A stretch of DNA of 64,000 nucleotides from Bacteroidaceae bacterium (GTDB lineage: Bacteria; Bacteroidota; Bacteroidia; Bacteroidales; Bacteroidaceae): the NCBI GenBank assembly GCA_017525235.1, contig JAFXTC010000060.1, positions 62,001-126,000 of the forward strand. Direction: 5' to 3'. The notes under the pieces are model-generated. The model saw nothing but the letters and a program-made list of their open reading frames with translations, was not told the origin of the DNA and made no database searches. The translations under genes and the position numbers were made by a program. Each line of letters begins with the position of its first letter. Within the stretch, counting starts at the first letter, position 1. Of this stretch, positions 56,364 to 63,695 are shown one piece after another.

Positions 56364-56540
56364 CTGTTTAATTGAACTTCTTGGAGAAATCCAGAAGCCT
56401 AAGAATCACAACCTGGCGAAAATTTCAAAGGGTCACAAAAATGGACTCGAATCACAAAGGTGTACATTAGAGTGTGCATTGGTAGTGTACATTTCGAGAG
56501 CTTCCATTGGTTCATCATCTTTTTAAGTTCAATTAAACAG
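56364..56540. repeat. Perfect 16-bp inverted repeat enclosing 145 bp before the integrase
   Basis: CTGTTTAATTGAACTT at 56364-56379 and its exact inverse AAGTTCAATTAAACAG at 56525-56540 enclose 145 bases. The right copy ends eight bases before the integrase ATG. Confidence 0.85.
56461..56493 (+). promoter_or_regulatory. Three TGTACATT direct repeats (operator-like)
   Basis: TGTACATT at 56461, TGTGCATT at 56473 and TGTACATT at 56486, spaced 12 and 13 bases, inside the segment bounded by the inverted repeat. Likely binding sites of a regulator or of the recombinase arm domain. Confidence 0.5.
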
Positions 56541-56548
56541 TTAAAATC

Positions 56549-57820
56549 ATGGTGAAGCTAAAATTCATTGTACGTGAAGGCGCACTCGTGCTTAGAATCA
56601 GTGAAGGAAAACAGCGATTCTACAAAAGCGTCAAACATCTTCTTGTCGGTAATCCGAATATTGAGAAGCACTGGAGTACAGACAAGGAAAAGTTCTCAAC
56701 CTATGCCGTTTCCTACCAGGAGAACAACAAGGCTCTCATGGACTTCAAGGCCATCTATCTCAAGTTGACCACGGAGCATCCAGAGTTTACGGCCCGACAA
56801 ATTGCATCGGCCTATACTCACAACACTGGGAAAGTCACATGCCAGGTTGCTGATAGGCTTCAAGAACTCGATCATGCAGCCACATTCTTTGAACCGTACC
56901 TGGAAGTCATCATCCAGCGTGAGAAAGCTAAACAAGGCTGCAACTTTGAGGTCTATGAGAAACTGCTGACCAAGTGCCGTAAACTTATCCCACAGTTCAA
57001 TATCCTGCGCTTTAGTGACATCGACTACGACAAATGCGTGTACATTGCCAGCATCTTTGCCCAGCATACTGGATATAAAGGTACGGCAAAGTGTTTCAGA
57101 GCCGTGCTTGGGAGGGCTGCTAAAGACAAGGCCGTTGACTTCTCGCTTACAAGGATTGGTGATTTCAAGTTCAATGACTACAACCCAGCAAAGAACGATG
57201 AACTACTCCACCAGCCAGACGTACTCTCTCCAGAACAGATAAGGACGTTTCTCAATCTGGATGTATTCAACCTCACTCCTAATTATGCCGACAGAAATCT
57301 GATAGAGCTATACTATGACTTCTGTGTGTTCATGTTCCAGTCATTCTTTGCGCCTTGCGATGTCATCAAGCTCAAGTATCAGCACATCACCAAGGCCAAC
57401 ACCATCGTCACGAGACGTAAAAAAACACACAAGGCCATAGAAATCCCCATCACGCCAAAGATGCAGGAAATAATTGACAAGTATCGTGGCACCACTTCCA
57501 ACGGCTACGTTTTTCCCATCATGGATGATGAAAAGGCGAAACAGCACGTAACGAAGGACTATCTGTTCAAGAAATTCCGTCAGAACTTGAACGTATGGCT
57601 TAAAGATGTCGGAGCTGAGCTGGGCCTGGCATTCAATCTATATGCCTACGTATTCCGTCATACGGCCATCACAGTAGCTTTGGATAACGGACTGCCTACT
57701 TCATACGTGGCGATGGCCGCTGGAACGAGTATTGAGGTCATCCAGCAACATTATTATAATGGTAACAGCATTGCCAACCGTAACAAGCTCCAAATGGCAT
57801 TCATTAAGGCTGGCATATAA
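56549..57820 (+). CDS. Tyrosine recombinase / site-specific integrase
   Basis: The 423-residue protein has an N-terminal arm-type domain (MVKLKFIVREGALVLRISEG, about 1-100), a SAM-like core-binding domain (about 105-210) and a C-terminal catalytic domain. The conserved box II reads YVFRHTAITVALDNG, with RHT corresponding to HxxR, and IEVIQQHYYNG has the nucleophilic Tyr context. In box I the usual catalytic Arg (G-x-R) is not seen: the sequence is FQSFFAPCDVIKLKYQHI. It is of the Bacteroidetes integrase kind found in prophages and conjugative elements. Its position behind the tRNA cluster suggests integration at the tRNA-Asp end. Whether it is active is uncertain because of the box I sequence. 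Confidence 0.9.
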   Translation: MVKLKFIVREGALVLRISEGKQRFYKSVKHLLVGNPNIEKHWSTDKEKFSTYAVSYQENNKALMDFKAIYLKLTTEHPEFTARQIASAYTHNTGKVTCQVADRLQELDHAATFFEPYLEVIIQREKAKQGCNFEVYEKLLTKCRKLIPQFNILRFSDIDYDKCVYIASIFAQHTGYKGTAKCFRAVLGRAAKDKAVDFSLTRIGDFKFNDYNPAKNDELLHQPDVLSPEQIRTFLNLDVFNLTPNYADRNLIELYYDFCVFMFQSFFAPCDVIKLKYQHITKANTIVTRRKKTHKAIEIPITPKMQEIIDKYRGTTSNGYVFPIMDDEKAKQHVTKDYLFKKFRQNLNVWLKDVGAELGLAFNLYAYVFRHTAITVALDNGLPTSYVAMAAGTSIEVIQQHYYNGNSIANRNKLQMAFIKAGI

Positions 57821-57857
57821 AGAAAAAGCCAGGCTGTTCCTCGCGGAGTAGCCTGGC
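57821..57857 (-). terminator. Terminator of the leftward element genes
   Basis: A perfect 8-bp stem (GCCAGGCT at 57828, AGCCTGGC at 57850) followed on the minus strand by TTTTTC; it ends leftward transcription before the integrase. Confidence 0.75.
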
Positions 57858-57889
57858 CGACAAATGGGTGTAAGAAAATGCAGGATCAA

Positions 57890-58519
57890 TTATTTATCTG
57901 GGGTGACGAGGAAAATATTGTAGTTTGCCAAAGCATCCACGGAGAACGCTGGGTTTGTGTACACGCCTTTCACTTCATCAATCGCCATCACTTCTTTGCC
58001 GAATAGCGTAGTGTCAATCACCTTGAAGATGATATTGAGGTCGCTATCAACCTTTGAGAACGCACAATACGTCTTTCCAACTTCCAGCTGACCTTCATTG
58101 GTAATCCGCTTGGTCTGGTCAGCTGTCATGTTCTCGATGTAGGTAATGTTCTCAGCCTTTGCGACCGATACCTTACCGTCATTTCCAACAGAATAGACCT
58201 TACCACCATAAACGAAGCCGATTCCGTCACCATCCTTGACATGGCAGTAAGGAGAAGCTGGAAGCGCATTCAGTTTCGACTGCAACTCATATCCAAGAAG
58301 CATCCAGATCTTGTCCTGGATTTTCTCCAGGCAAATCTGCTTTCCGATATTCTCGTCATAGTTGGCTGGATCCACGCAAGTCGTACTCTCGCGTACAGTA
58401 AATCCGTTGAGCATACGAACCGTCACATACGTACACGGTTTGCCGAACTCAACTACAGTGCGAACAATGACATCTTTCATGTTCGCCTGGACATCTTCGA
58501 TAGTTACTTTGTTATTCAT
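57890..58519 (-). CDS. Phage protein of the N4 gp49 / Sf6 gene 66 family with an added C-terminal domain
   Basis: The ATG at 58519 (MNNKVTIEDVQANMKDVIVR) is preferred over the longer frame. The first about 90 residues (VRTVVEFGKPCTYVTVRMLN, then CVDPANYDENIGKQICLEKI, DKIWMLLGYELQ) match the gp49/66 family, a phage protein of unknown role. The last 110 residues hold a separate beta-rich part (GKVYSVGNDGKVSVAKAENI) not usual in that family. It is the most downstream of the leftward genes. Confidence 0.75.
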   Translation of the reverse strand: MNNKVTIEDVQANMKDVIVRTVVEFGKPCTYVTVRMLNGFTVRESTTCVDPANYDENIGKQICLEKIQDKIWMLLGYELQSKLNALPASPYCHVKDGDGIGFVYGGKVYSVGNDGKVSVAKAENITYIENMTADQTKRITNEGQLEVGKTYCAFSKVDSDLNIIFKVIDTTLFGKEVMAIDEVKGVYTNPAFSVDALANYNIFLVTPDK

Positions 58520-58526
58520 ATAGCTG

Positions 58527-58742
58527 TTACTTATGCTGTTTCTTTTCGTTGAAAATTTCCTTGAATGAAAGGAAGATGGCAAATAGTACAATGAGTAGCC
58601 ACATACCAGCAAAGGCAATCAAGGCACCCCAGAAGGCATGAAAACACCACTCTGGCGCATTCCATAACGTAAGGGCCATGTAAACTATGAGCCATTTCCA
58701 GCAATGAAGCTTACTCTCGCAAAAATTAATAAATTTCTTCAT
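58527..58742 (-). CDS. Small membrane protein
   Basis: The 71-residue protein has two transmembrane segments (LIVYMALTLWNAPEWCFHAF and GALIAFAGMWLLIVLFAIFL) and a charged C-terminus (FKEIFNEKKQHK). It is seven bases upstream of the gp49-like gene. The size and layout would suit a holin, but nothing proves it. Confidence 0.55.
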   Translation of the reverse strand: MKKFINFCESKLHCWKWLIVYMALTLWNAPEWCFHAFWGALIAFAGMWLLIVLFAIFLSFKEIFNEKKQHK

Positions 58743-58872
58743 GTCTTTTCGTTGTTAGGGATTAATGCTTGTTTCGTTCATGTTTTGGGCTTTTGTTGAA
58801 GTGTGGCTGAGTTACCCCAGCCACGACCGTCAAACAACCTAATAACTCAAAAACAATGAAACGAAATTTTCG

Positions 58873-59176
58873 TGGAGGTAAGCGGAGTCGAACCGCTGTC
58901 TTTAGAGATTGCCAACCTAACTGTTCACACGGTTTGTTTTATCCGTTACATATTCGGGTTGTCTTTTGAGAAAAGTCACTTAAAACGAGGGGCCGACTGG
59001 ATTGTCAGCAGTTCCACCAGCTATTTAGGCATAGCTGCCGTTTTGCCAGGATTCTGTTCACAAGCCCACTGGCAGCTCGGACTTACGCAGCGGCTCTGAG
59101 AGCCACGGTACGATGAGTCATGGAAACAACTTTCGCTGTCTTGCCATTTATTGTTGTCGCATATAAGGATGCCTCC
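58873..59176 (-). ncRNA. ssrA: tmRNA-like gene (phage-encoded ssrA candidate)
   Basis: Read on the minus strand, the 3' end is ACAGCGGTTCGACTCCGC and TTACCTCCA: a T-arm and acceptor strand without the anticodon arm. The 5' end GGAGGCATCCTTATATGCGA pairs with it (GGAGG with CCTCC), and CGAC falls at bases 18-21, as in the GGxUUCGAC start of bacterial tmRNAs. The length is 304 bases. The middle holds several stems, including GTGGCTCTCAGAGCC. The only short tag frame I see reads GKTAAMPK then TAG, which lacks the usual ALAA ending. CCA is not encoded. Identification rests on the two ends; a covariance-model search would decide. Confidence 0.6.
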
Positions 59177-59232
59177 ATCCGTGAGTCAGATCAACGCCTT
59201 CCAAATCAAATGCCATTATACCCCCGATTTCG

Positions 59233-59337
59233 TTCTCTGAGCTGGAGTCGAACCAGCGTCTCTCAAGCTGACTTTTACGTGATGCTTTTGTCAGCTACCC
59301 ATTACATCACACGCTCTTGCCACTGAGCCACCAGAGA
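59233..59337 (-). tRNA. Unusual 105-nt tRNA-like gene with a pseudoknot-capable centre
   Basis: The acceptor (TCTCTGG with TCAGAGA, one G-U), D-arm (GCTC/GAGC) and T-arm (GCTGGTTCGACTCCAGC) are normal. The centre is not: instead of a 17-base anticodon arm it has about 70 bases. There GTGATG pairs with CATCAC and AGCTGAC pairs with GTCAGCT in interlocked order (1-2-1'-2'). No anticodon can be assigned. CCA is not encoded. Confidence 0.55.
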
Positions 59338-59359
59338 AACCAAGTAGTATGACAAATCC

Positions 59360-59435
59360 TGGGAACGGTAAATGGATTCGCACCATTGACCTCAAGATTA
59401 ACCGTCCTGCGCTCTACTCGCTGAGCTATACCGTT
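59360..59435 (-). tRNA. tRNA-Asn (GUU), element-encoded
   Basis: Acceptor AACGGTA pairs with TACCGTT; D-arm GCTC/GAGC; anticodon stem CAGGA/TCTTG with loop CGGTTAA gives GUU; CCA is encoded. Base 33 is G rather than the nearly universal U. Confidence 0.8.
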
Positions 59436-59443
59436 CACTTATT

Positions 59444-59755
59444 TTATCGCCACATGGCCCAGAACTTTCGATTGTCAAGGTATTCGAGATTGCTCTCATT
59501 CTTGTATGCCTCCTGCTCGAAGGATATGTTGCGATATGCGTTTCCAGGTTTGAATAACCGAACCAGCCACTCCAGTACATAGATGATGTAGAAGAAGATA
59601 TAGGCCAGCTCTTTCATTTGACGTGTGTGGATTGCCTCGTGGTTCAAATCGTACCTATCCATTTTGGAGCAATCTTCTCTTACGAACAAGATGCCGAACA
59701 GATTGATGCACTTGAAGCCCTTGAAAGGAATCCACTTGTTGAGTATTACCTTCAT
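59444..59755 (-). CDS. Small HExxH membrane protein (putative metallopeptidase)
   Basis: The ATG at 59755 (MKVILNKWIPFKGFKCINLF) gives 103 residues. NHEAIHTRQMKELAYIFFYI contains HEAIH, an HExxH zinc motif, followed by a hydrophobic helix (IFFYIIYVLEWLVRLF) and FEQEAYKNESNLEYL, a second Glu. The layout recalls the small M48/BlaR1-like metallopeptidases common in Bacteroidetes phages and plasmids. It lies between two tRNA genes. Function in the element is unknown. Confidence 0.65.
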   Translation of the reverse strand: MKVILNKWIPFKGFKCINLFGILFVREDCSKMDRYDLNHEAIHTRQMKELAYIFFYIIYVLEWLVRLFKPGNAYRNISFEQEAYKNESNLEYLDNRKFWAMWR

Positions 59756-59864
59756 TGCCAATAAATCAAAGATCTCTGCCGTTGAACTTCAAAACAGCAG
59801 AGATCCACCCATAAAACGTACAAAGTTGGGATTTAGCCTTTCTCTTTTGTTTTGTCATTCATTG

Positions 59865-59937
59865 TTGCGGAGAGCGGACTCGAACCACTGACCTTGAGAT
59901 AATGACTCTCACGAGCTACCAACTGCTCCACTCCGCG
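59865..59937 (-). tRNA. tRNA-Met (CAU), initiator-like, element-encoded
   Basis: Acceptor CGCGGAG pairs with CTCCGCA except at the first pair, which is C1-A72, the mismatch that marks bacterial initiator tRNA. GGAGCAGTTGGTAGCTCGT in the D-arm also matches initiators. The anticodon loop GTCATTA gives CAU. The anticodon stem (TGAGA/TCTCA) lacks the three G-C pairs of true initiators. Confidence 0.85.
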
Positions 59938-59988
59938 ATATTCATAAATGAATAGAGAGCGAATATATTGGTAGGTTTGAGAAAAGGG

Positions 59989-60390
59989 TTATTTTCTGCC
60001 AAAATCAGCAGGAGTTTCGCCCCATTTCTGGTTATTCCAGTGTACAACTTCTATAGTGTCAACATCAGCAGCCATCACACGAAGGAATATTTCCGCTTTC
60101 TGGAGATCCTTGCATTTCTTGTTGGATGCCGTGCGTTTACTACGGAACCAAGATATAGCAGTTGTGCTGTCCGTATATACCACGCGAGGCTGGAAGTCAT
60201 TCTCAATAATATACTTGACAGCCTCTACCACACCAAGGAACTCACCTATATTCACCGTCTGGTTCCCCAGATTCTTATAGAATATCTGTTCACCAGTTGC
60301 AAGGTCGATTGCCTGGTATTCCGTTTCCAGCCTTTTTGTGGAATGGGCCGCGTCAACGGCTATCCCTTTAGTTGGTCTTTGATTTCCCAT
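59989..60390 (-). CDS. Ribonuclease H-fold protein
   Basis: The ATG at 60390 (MGNQRPTKGIAVDAAHSTKR) gives 133 residues. The acidic residues of RNase HI can be placed: Asp in AVDAAHS, Glu in NIGEFLGVVEAVKYI, Asp in VVYTDSTTAISWF and Asp in GETPADFGRK. NIGEFLGVVEAV and YTDSTTAI are the usual helix and strand of the family. It probably removes RNA primers or R-loops in element replication. The gene is followed by the initiator-like tRNA. Confidence 0.85.
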   Translation of the reverse strand: MGNQRPTKGIAVDAAHSTKRLETEYQAIDLATGEQIFYKNLGNQTVNIGEFLGVVEAVKYIIENDFQPRVVYTDSTTAISWFRSKRTASNKKCKDLQKAEIFLRVMAADVDTIEVVHWNNQKWGETPADFGRK

Positions 60391-60442
60391 ATATATAAAT
60401 GAATAAAAGGCCGTGAAGCAATTACCCACGGCCTTGATGATT

Positions 60443-60682
60443 TTACCAGAATCTTGTAGGCTTGAGGGTTGGCACCAGCTTACCTCCAGCCTCACACATC
60501 GTTTGCACTACAGAACTGTTTACCCAAAACTTGCACACTGGCTCATAGAACTTTCCAGAACGCTGCACAATGTAATAAAGCCGTATAGTATCGTAGTACC
60601 ACTTTCTGCCTTGCGCTTTGATGGCAGCTTTCTTCCTCTTTCGAGGGAGCTTTGCCTTCTTAATCCCGATACAAGATTCCAT
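60443..60682 (-). CDS. Small basic hypothetical protein
   Basis: The 79-residue protein is very basic at the start (MESCIGIKKAKLPRKRKKAA) and contains WYYDTIRLYYIVQRSGKFYE. It overlaps the end of the upstream gene by 23 bases. I do not recognise it. Confidence 0.5.
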   Translation of the reverse strand: MESCIGIKKAKLPRKRKKAAIKAQGRKWYYDTIRLYYIVQRSGKFYEPVCKFWVNSSVVQTMCEAGGKLVPTLKPTRFW

Positions 60683-61196
60683 CAGCTCTCATGTAGTTAA
60701 GCAGCTTGTTAGCTGATTCCTGGAAATCGGCTACAACCTGGGTTATGTCCTTTATATCAACTCGCTTCTCAAGAACAGACAGACAGCCTTTCAGTGTTCT
60801 GATCGTGTCTTTCTTTCCATCCAGAGGATCGAACACGATTGTCTTGTTACCGAACTTGACCTCCACCCTATATATCGCCTTCTTGACGTAGGTGGTGGAA
60901 ATCGTGGCCTTGAACTCGACTGGAGTCATTTCTATCACCACGTACCCATTCTTTTCAGTCATGGGAATCATGGTAACGTCATAGAGGACATTAAGCAGTA
61001 CCTCGCTGACCAGTTTCTTGTCAAGAATGCAAATCTTCTTAGGATATTGCGAATCCTGGCGTACTCCACAGATTCTCCCAGTCTTGGGATTCTGTGATAC
61101 AAAACTAACAATTGCTCCAGTCTTTTCTGATTTGACGAACTTGAGCTTGGTTTGAACTTTGATGGGCTGTTCTTTTTGATTCTCGAATGCGTTCAT
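60660..61196 (-). CDS. Hypothetical protein
   Basis: The 178-residue protein begins MNAFENQKEQPIKVQTKLKF and is mixed alpha/beta, with GYVVIEMTPVEFKATISTTY and a helical C-terminus (VLEKRVDIKDITQVVADFQE). No family is recognised. The upstream 260 bases (61197-61456) are very AT-rich and hold AAGATATACG at 61349 and 61432, perhaps regulatory. Confidence 0.6.
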   Translation of the reverse strand: MNAFENQKEQPIKVQTKLKFVKSEKTGAIVSFVSQNPKTGRICGVRQDSQYPKKICILDKKLVSEVLLNVLYDVTMIPMTEKNGYVVIEMTPVEFKATISTTYVKKAIYRVEVKFGNKTIVFDPLDGKKDTIRTLKGCLSVLEKRVDIKDITQVVADFQESANKLLNYMRADGILYRD

Positions 61197-61456
61197 AATT
61201 TCAACTTAAAGATGATAATGAAATAGCCGCTGAAACGGTTTTTACTCCGAATCAGCGGCACAAAATTACTTGAAAAAATCCAATTAGCCAAGAAAAATCA
61301 AATAAATTTTCATCTTAACTAATTGATAATCAGCTACTTTTGGACTAAAAAGATATACGTTTAATACATCTTAATTTTTCATGCAATTCATTGTTTTTTA
61401 ATTGGTTTTACATTAAATTTTGATTCACTAAAGATATACGGTTGAAAATTTTTTGC

Positions 61457-61777
61457 TTAAAAATCCATCGCTTTCTCATTTTCGAGGAGATTTACGTCTG
61501 GAATAGCAAATTCACCGTCATCATTACGGTATTCGATGAACTGGAGTGCGCATCCAGAATCACCTAACACAGATACATAGTCACATATACTATCGGATGG
61601 CAAACAGACCGTTTGCTCACGTTGGGCGAACTTGAGTGTCGAACTGCCCAGCAACTCGCGGATTCTGTCCGCATCGTCAAAGTAGGCTTCATAGAGGTTC
61701 TTAACTCGAAACAGTAAAATGTTTCCTGGGTATTGTGCCTTATAGTACGCATAGGCCCGATTTACTTCTCCGTTCAT
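61457..61777 (-). CDS. Small protein resembling the N-terminal domain of MutS
   Basis: The 106-residue protein contains YYKAQYPGNILLFRVKNLYEAYFDDA, which resembles the MutS mismatch-recognition domain I (compare the usual K..YPD.ILLFR.GDFYE.F..DA). The Phe-x-Glu of MutS reads LYEAY here, so Glu is kept but Phe is replaced by Leu-Tyr. Nothing else of MutS is present. Stand-alone MutS-I proteins do occur in Bacteroidetes mobile elements; the role is unknown. Confidence 0.6.
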   Translation of the reverse strand: MNGEVNRAYAYYKAQYPGNILLFRVKNLYEAYFDDADRIRELLGSSTLKFAQREQTVCLPSDSICDYVSVLGDSGCALQFIEYRNDDGEFAIPDVNLLENEKAMDF

Positions 61778-61800
61778 GGTTACTACTTTTAAGATGTACG

Positions 61801-62160
61801 TTAATCAACTATTATATTTTTACTTACGCAATCGTCACATAGTCCATTGTTACGGATGTTGTCTCTTGCAGATATGAGGCGCATACACTGTGTACAGTAA
61901 TGAAGCCGTTTCTTTCTGGTGTACACGGAGTCATGGACGAAATGTTCCGTTACTCCATACTCATCCGCAACGGCCTTGACGATTTGCTTGATCTTGTAAT
62001 ACTTCTTGTTCTTCAATTTCTGGAAACTGTACTTCACAAGAAGGCGCATTGCTGGGGCGTGGTCGATGAGGCCCATAGATACCAGCTTTGCAAAATCATC
62101 CTGGTTCACTTTGGTAAGCATTGCCAGGCGTGGAATGTCCTTATCACGTATTCTGTTCAT
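61801..62160 (-). CDS. Hypothetical protein with a C-terminal zinc ribbon
   Basis: The 119-residue protein has a helical N-terminal part, a possible helix-turn-helix (KIKQIVKAVADEYGVTEHFV) and four Cys in HYCTQCMRLISARDNIRNNG and LCDDCVS. It overlaps the upstream XRE gene by 17 bases. It may bind DNA; this is inference from the fold hints. Confidence 0.6.
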   Translation of the reverse strand: MNRIRDKDIPRLAMLTKVNQDDFAKLVSMGLIDHAPAMRLLVKYSFQKLKNKKYYKIKQIVKAVADEYGVTEHFVHDSVYTRKKRLHYCTQCMRLISARDNIRNNGLCDDCVSKNIIVD

Positions 62161-62584
62161 TTTCTATAATCTCTACTCTTGTTGCTAAACTATCTGTTAA
62201 TTTAAGAAAAGTATCAATGCTCATAATGCTCTTCTTGGTCTCAATGTTGGCAATATTGACGTATGAACGACCAATCTCTTTTGCCAATGTGCGCTGAGTG
62301 AACTTGGTGAACTTGTGGCTCCTGGTTTCCTTTATCCAGACCAACAAATCATCATATTTCATTATGTGGTACTCCTTATTTGCCAGCCATGCGGTCAACT
62401 TGATATGACTGTTGAAGTAGGCGATGTATTTCAGAATAGTATCTACTCCGCTATTTGTCTTACCCTCTTCCAGCCTTCTCACGGAACCCCAAGGCACCTT
62501 CATAAAGTATGACAAATCAGAAGTTGTCGTATTATTTTGAATCTTGATGTCATCCAGAAGATCAATGAAATCTAATCTATCCAT
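62144..62584 (-). CDS. XRE-type regulator with two helix-turn-helix segments
   Basis: The 146-residue protein has an N-terminal HTH (TTSDLSYFMKVPWGSVRRLEEGKTN) and a second one near residue 93 (FTQRTLAKEIGRSYVNIANIETKKS). Both follow the lambda repressor/XRE pattern with the Q/T-x-x-L-A start. It overlaps the upstream gene by eight bases and the downstream one by 17. Confidence 0.75.
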   Translation of the reverse strand: MDRLDFIDLLDDIKIQNNTTTSDLSYFMKVPWGSVRRLEEGKTNSGVDTILKYIAYFNSHIKLTAWLANKEYHIMKYDDLLVWIKETRSHKFTKFTQRTLAKEIGRSYVNIANIETKKSIMSIDTFLKLTDSLATRVEIIENEQNT

Positions 62585-63311
62585 TTGAAAACCATTTTAT
62601 AATACGATATGACAAATACCCAATAAACAATAGTATGATGCCCACAAGTATATATGGGAACACCAACCCAGCCACAGCATTCGCGGCCATCAACGAGCCG
62701 AAGAATCCGATGTTAAGAAATAGCTTTTCAGAAAAACTATCCACAATCCAAATATCCAGATACACAAACGCTATGAGTCCAGCGAATACTCCTAAAAGTA
62801 ATCCAGTAGCCTCCCTGCTGCTCTTTTTTCTAAGCTTGTCGTATTGGTCTCTAAATGCTGTTTGCTTACTTTCAATTTGTTCATCGTTCAACACCTCAAG
62901 CTCATACTGGCTCTTTTCGATAAGCTCAAGAAAGAAATACTTGTCAAGATCAATCTCTTTTCCATGAGCATCAAGAATCTTGACGTATTCTATTCCATTG
63001 GCATCCATCCTGGATTTTCGCTTGAACCTCCAGGGCCAGCGAGAAATTATCCAGTCAACCAATTCTTGATACGATGAGAAGCTGAACACTTGAAGCTCGC
63101 TTTCGTCAATCGTTACTGTACTTACCACTAATTTAAGATTCAAGCATGAAATGTAATCCATCACCAGCTTCATGTGTAGGTTATGGACTCCATCTTCCAC
63201 GCTCTTTATCGTGCTGAAGTTTACGCCTAATCGAGCTGCCATCACATCCAATGACACCCCAGCCTCCACACGCTTTGATGCAAGTAATTCTGAAAATTGT
63301 TTGCTATTCAT
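62577..63311 (-). CDS. Membrane protein with an N-terminal XRE helix-turn-helix
   Basis: The 244-residue protein starts MNSKQFSELLASKRVEAGVS and continues LDVMAARLGVNFSTIKSVEDG, an XRE-type HTH. Residues about 165-240 hold three transmembrane segments (EATGLLLGVFAGLIAFVYLD, NIGFFGSLMAANAVAGLVFP, YILVGIILLFIGYLSYRIIK). A DNA-binding domain joined to membrane helices is unusual. Immediately downstream is another XRE protein, suggesting a two-regulator switch. Confidence 0.7.
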   Translation of the reverse strand: MNSKQFSELLASKRVEAGVSLDVMAARLGVNFSTIKSVEDGVHNLHMKLVMDYISCLNLKLVVSTVTIDESELQVFSFSSYQELVDWIISRWPWRFKRKSRMDANGIEYVKILDAHGKEIDLDKYFFLELIEKSQYELEVLNDEQIESKQTAFRDQYDKLRKKSSREATGLLLGVFAGLIAFVYLDIWIVDSFSEKLFLNIGFFGSLMAANAVAGLVFPYILVGIILLFIGYLSYRIIKWFSNG

Positions 63312-63374
63312 GTCAACTAATATTTTTCTGCAAAGATAAGATAAAGTTTTTGAACTACCAAATAATTTAGCAAA

Positions 63375-63614
63375 TTATTTCTTGCCTTTGGCCATTTTCT
63401 CTATTTTATCCCTTACATTTTCGATTTCAGTGACGAAATCGCCCAACTTTGAGATAGCGTCTTGTATTCCGTCACCAGTTTTACTTTCCTGCAATCCTGG
63501 AGGAAGGTTATCAAATGAATCTTCCTCCTCGGACACAATATCACGCAATTGGTCAGTAGCCTCATCCAGAGACTCAATGACTTCATATAGTTCGGCTCTT
63601 CTTTCTTTATTCAT
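63375..63614 (-). CDS. Small acidic hypothetical protein
   Basis: The 79-residue protein is acidic and helical (MNKERRAELYEVIESLDEAT, then DQLRDIVSEEEDSFDNLPPG, and DGIQDAISKLGDFVTEIENV near the end). Heptad-like spacing suggests a coiled coil. No family is recognised. Confidence 0.6.
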   Translation of the reverse strand: MNKERRAELYEVIESLDEATDQLRDIVSEEEDSFDNLPPGLQESKTGDGIQDAISKLGDFVTEIENVRDKIEKMAKGKK

Positions 63615-63695
63615 GCTTAACTAAATTTTCGAGTGAATACTTTATCACACATTGCCAGCTGGCCTATTCAGAGTTTCATATTAGATTTTCATATA

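Noticed and set aside
58803..58824. Rho-independent terminator behind the tmRNA-like gene
   Set aside because: The 7-bp stem GTGGCTG/CAGCCAC is perfect but lacks a T run on the minus strand.
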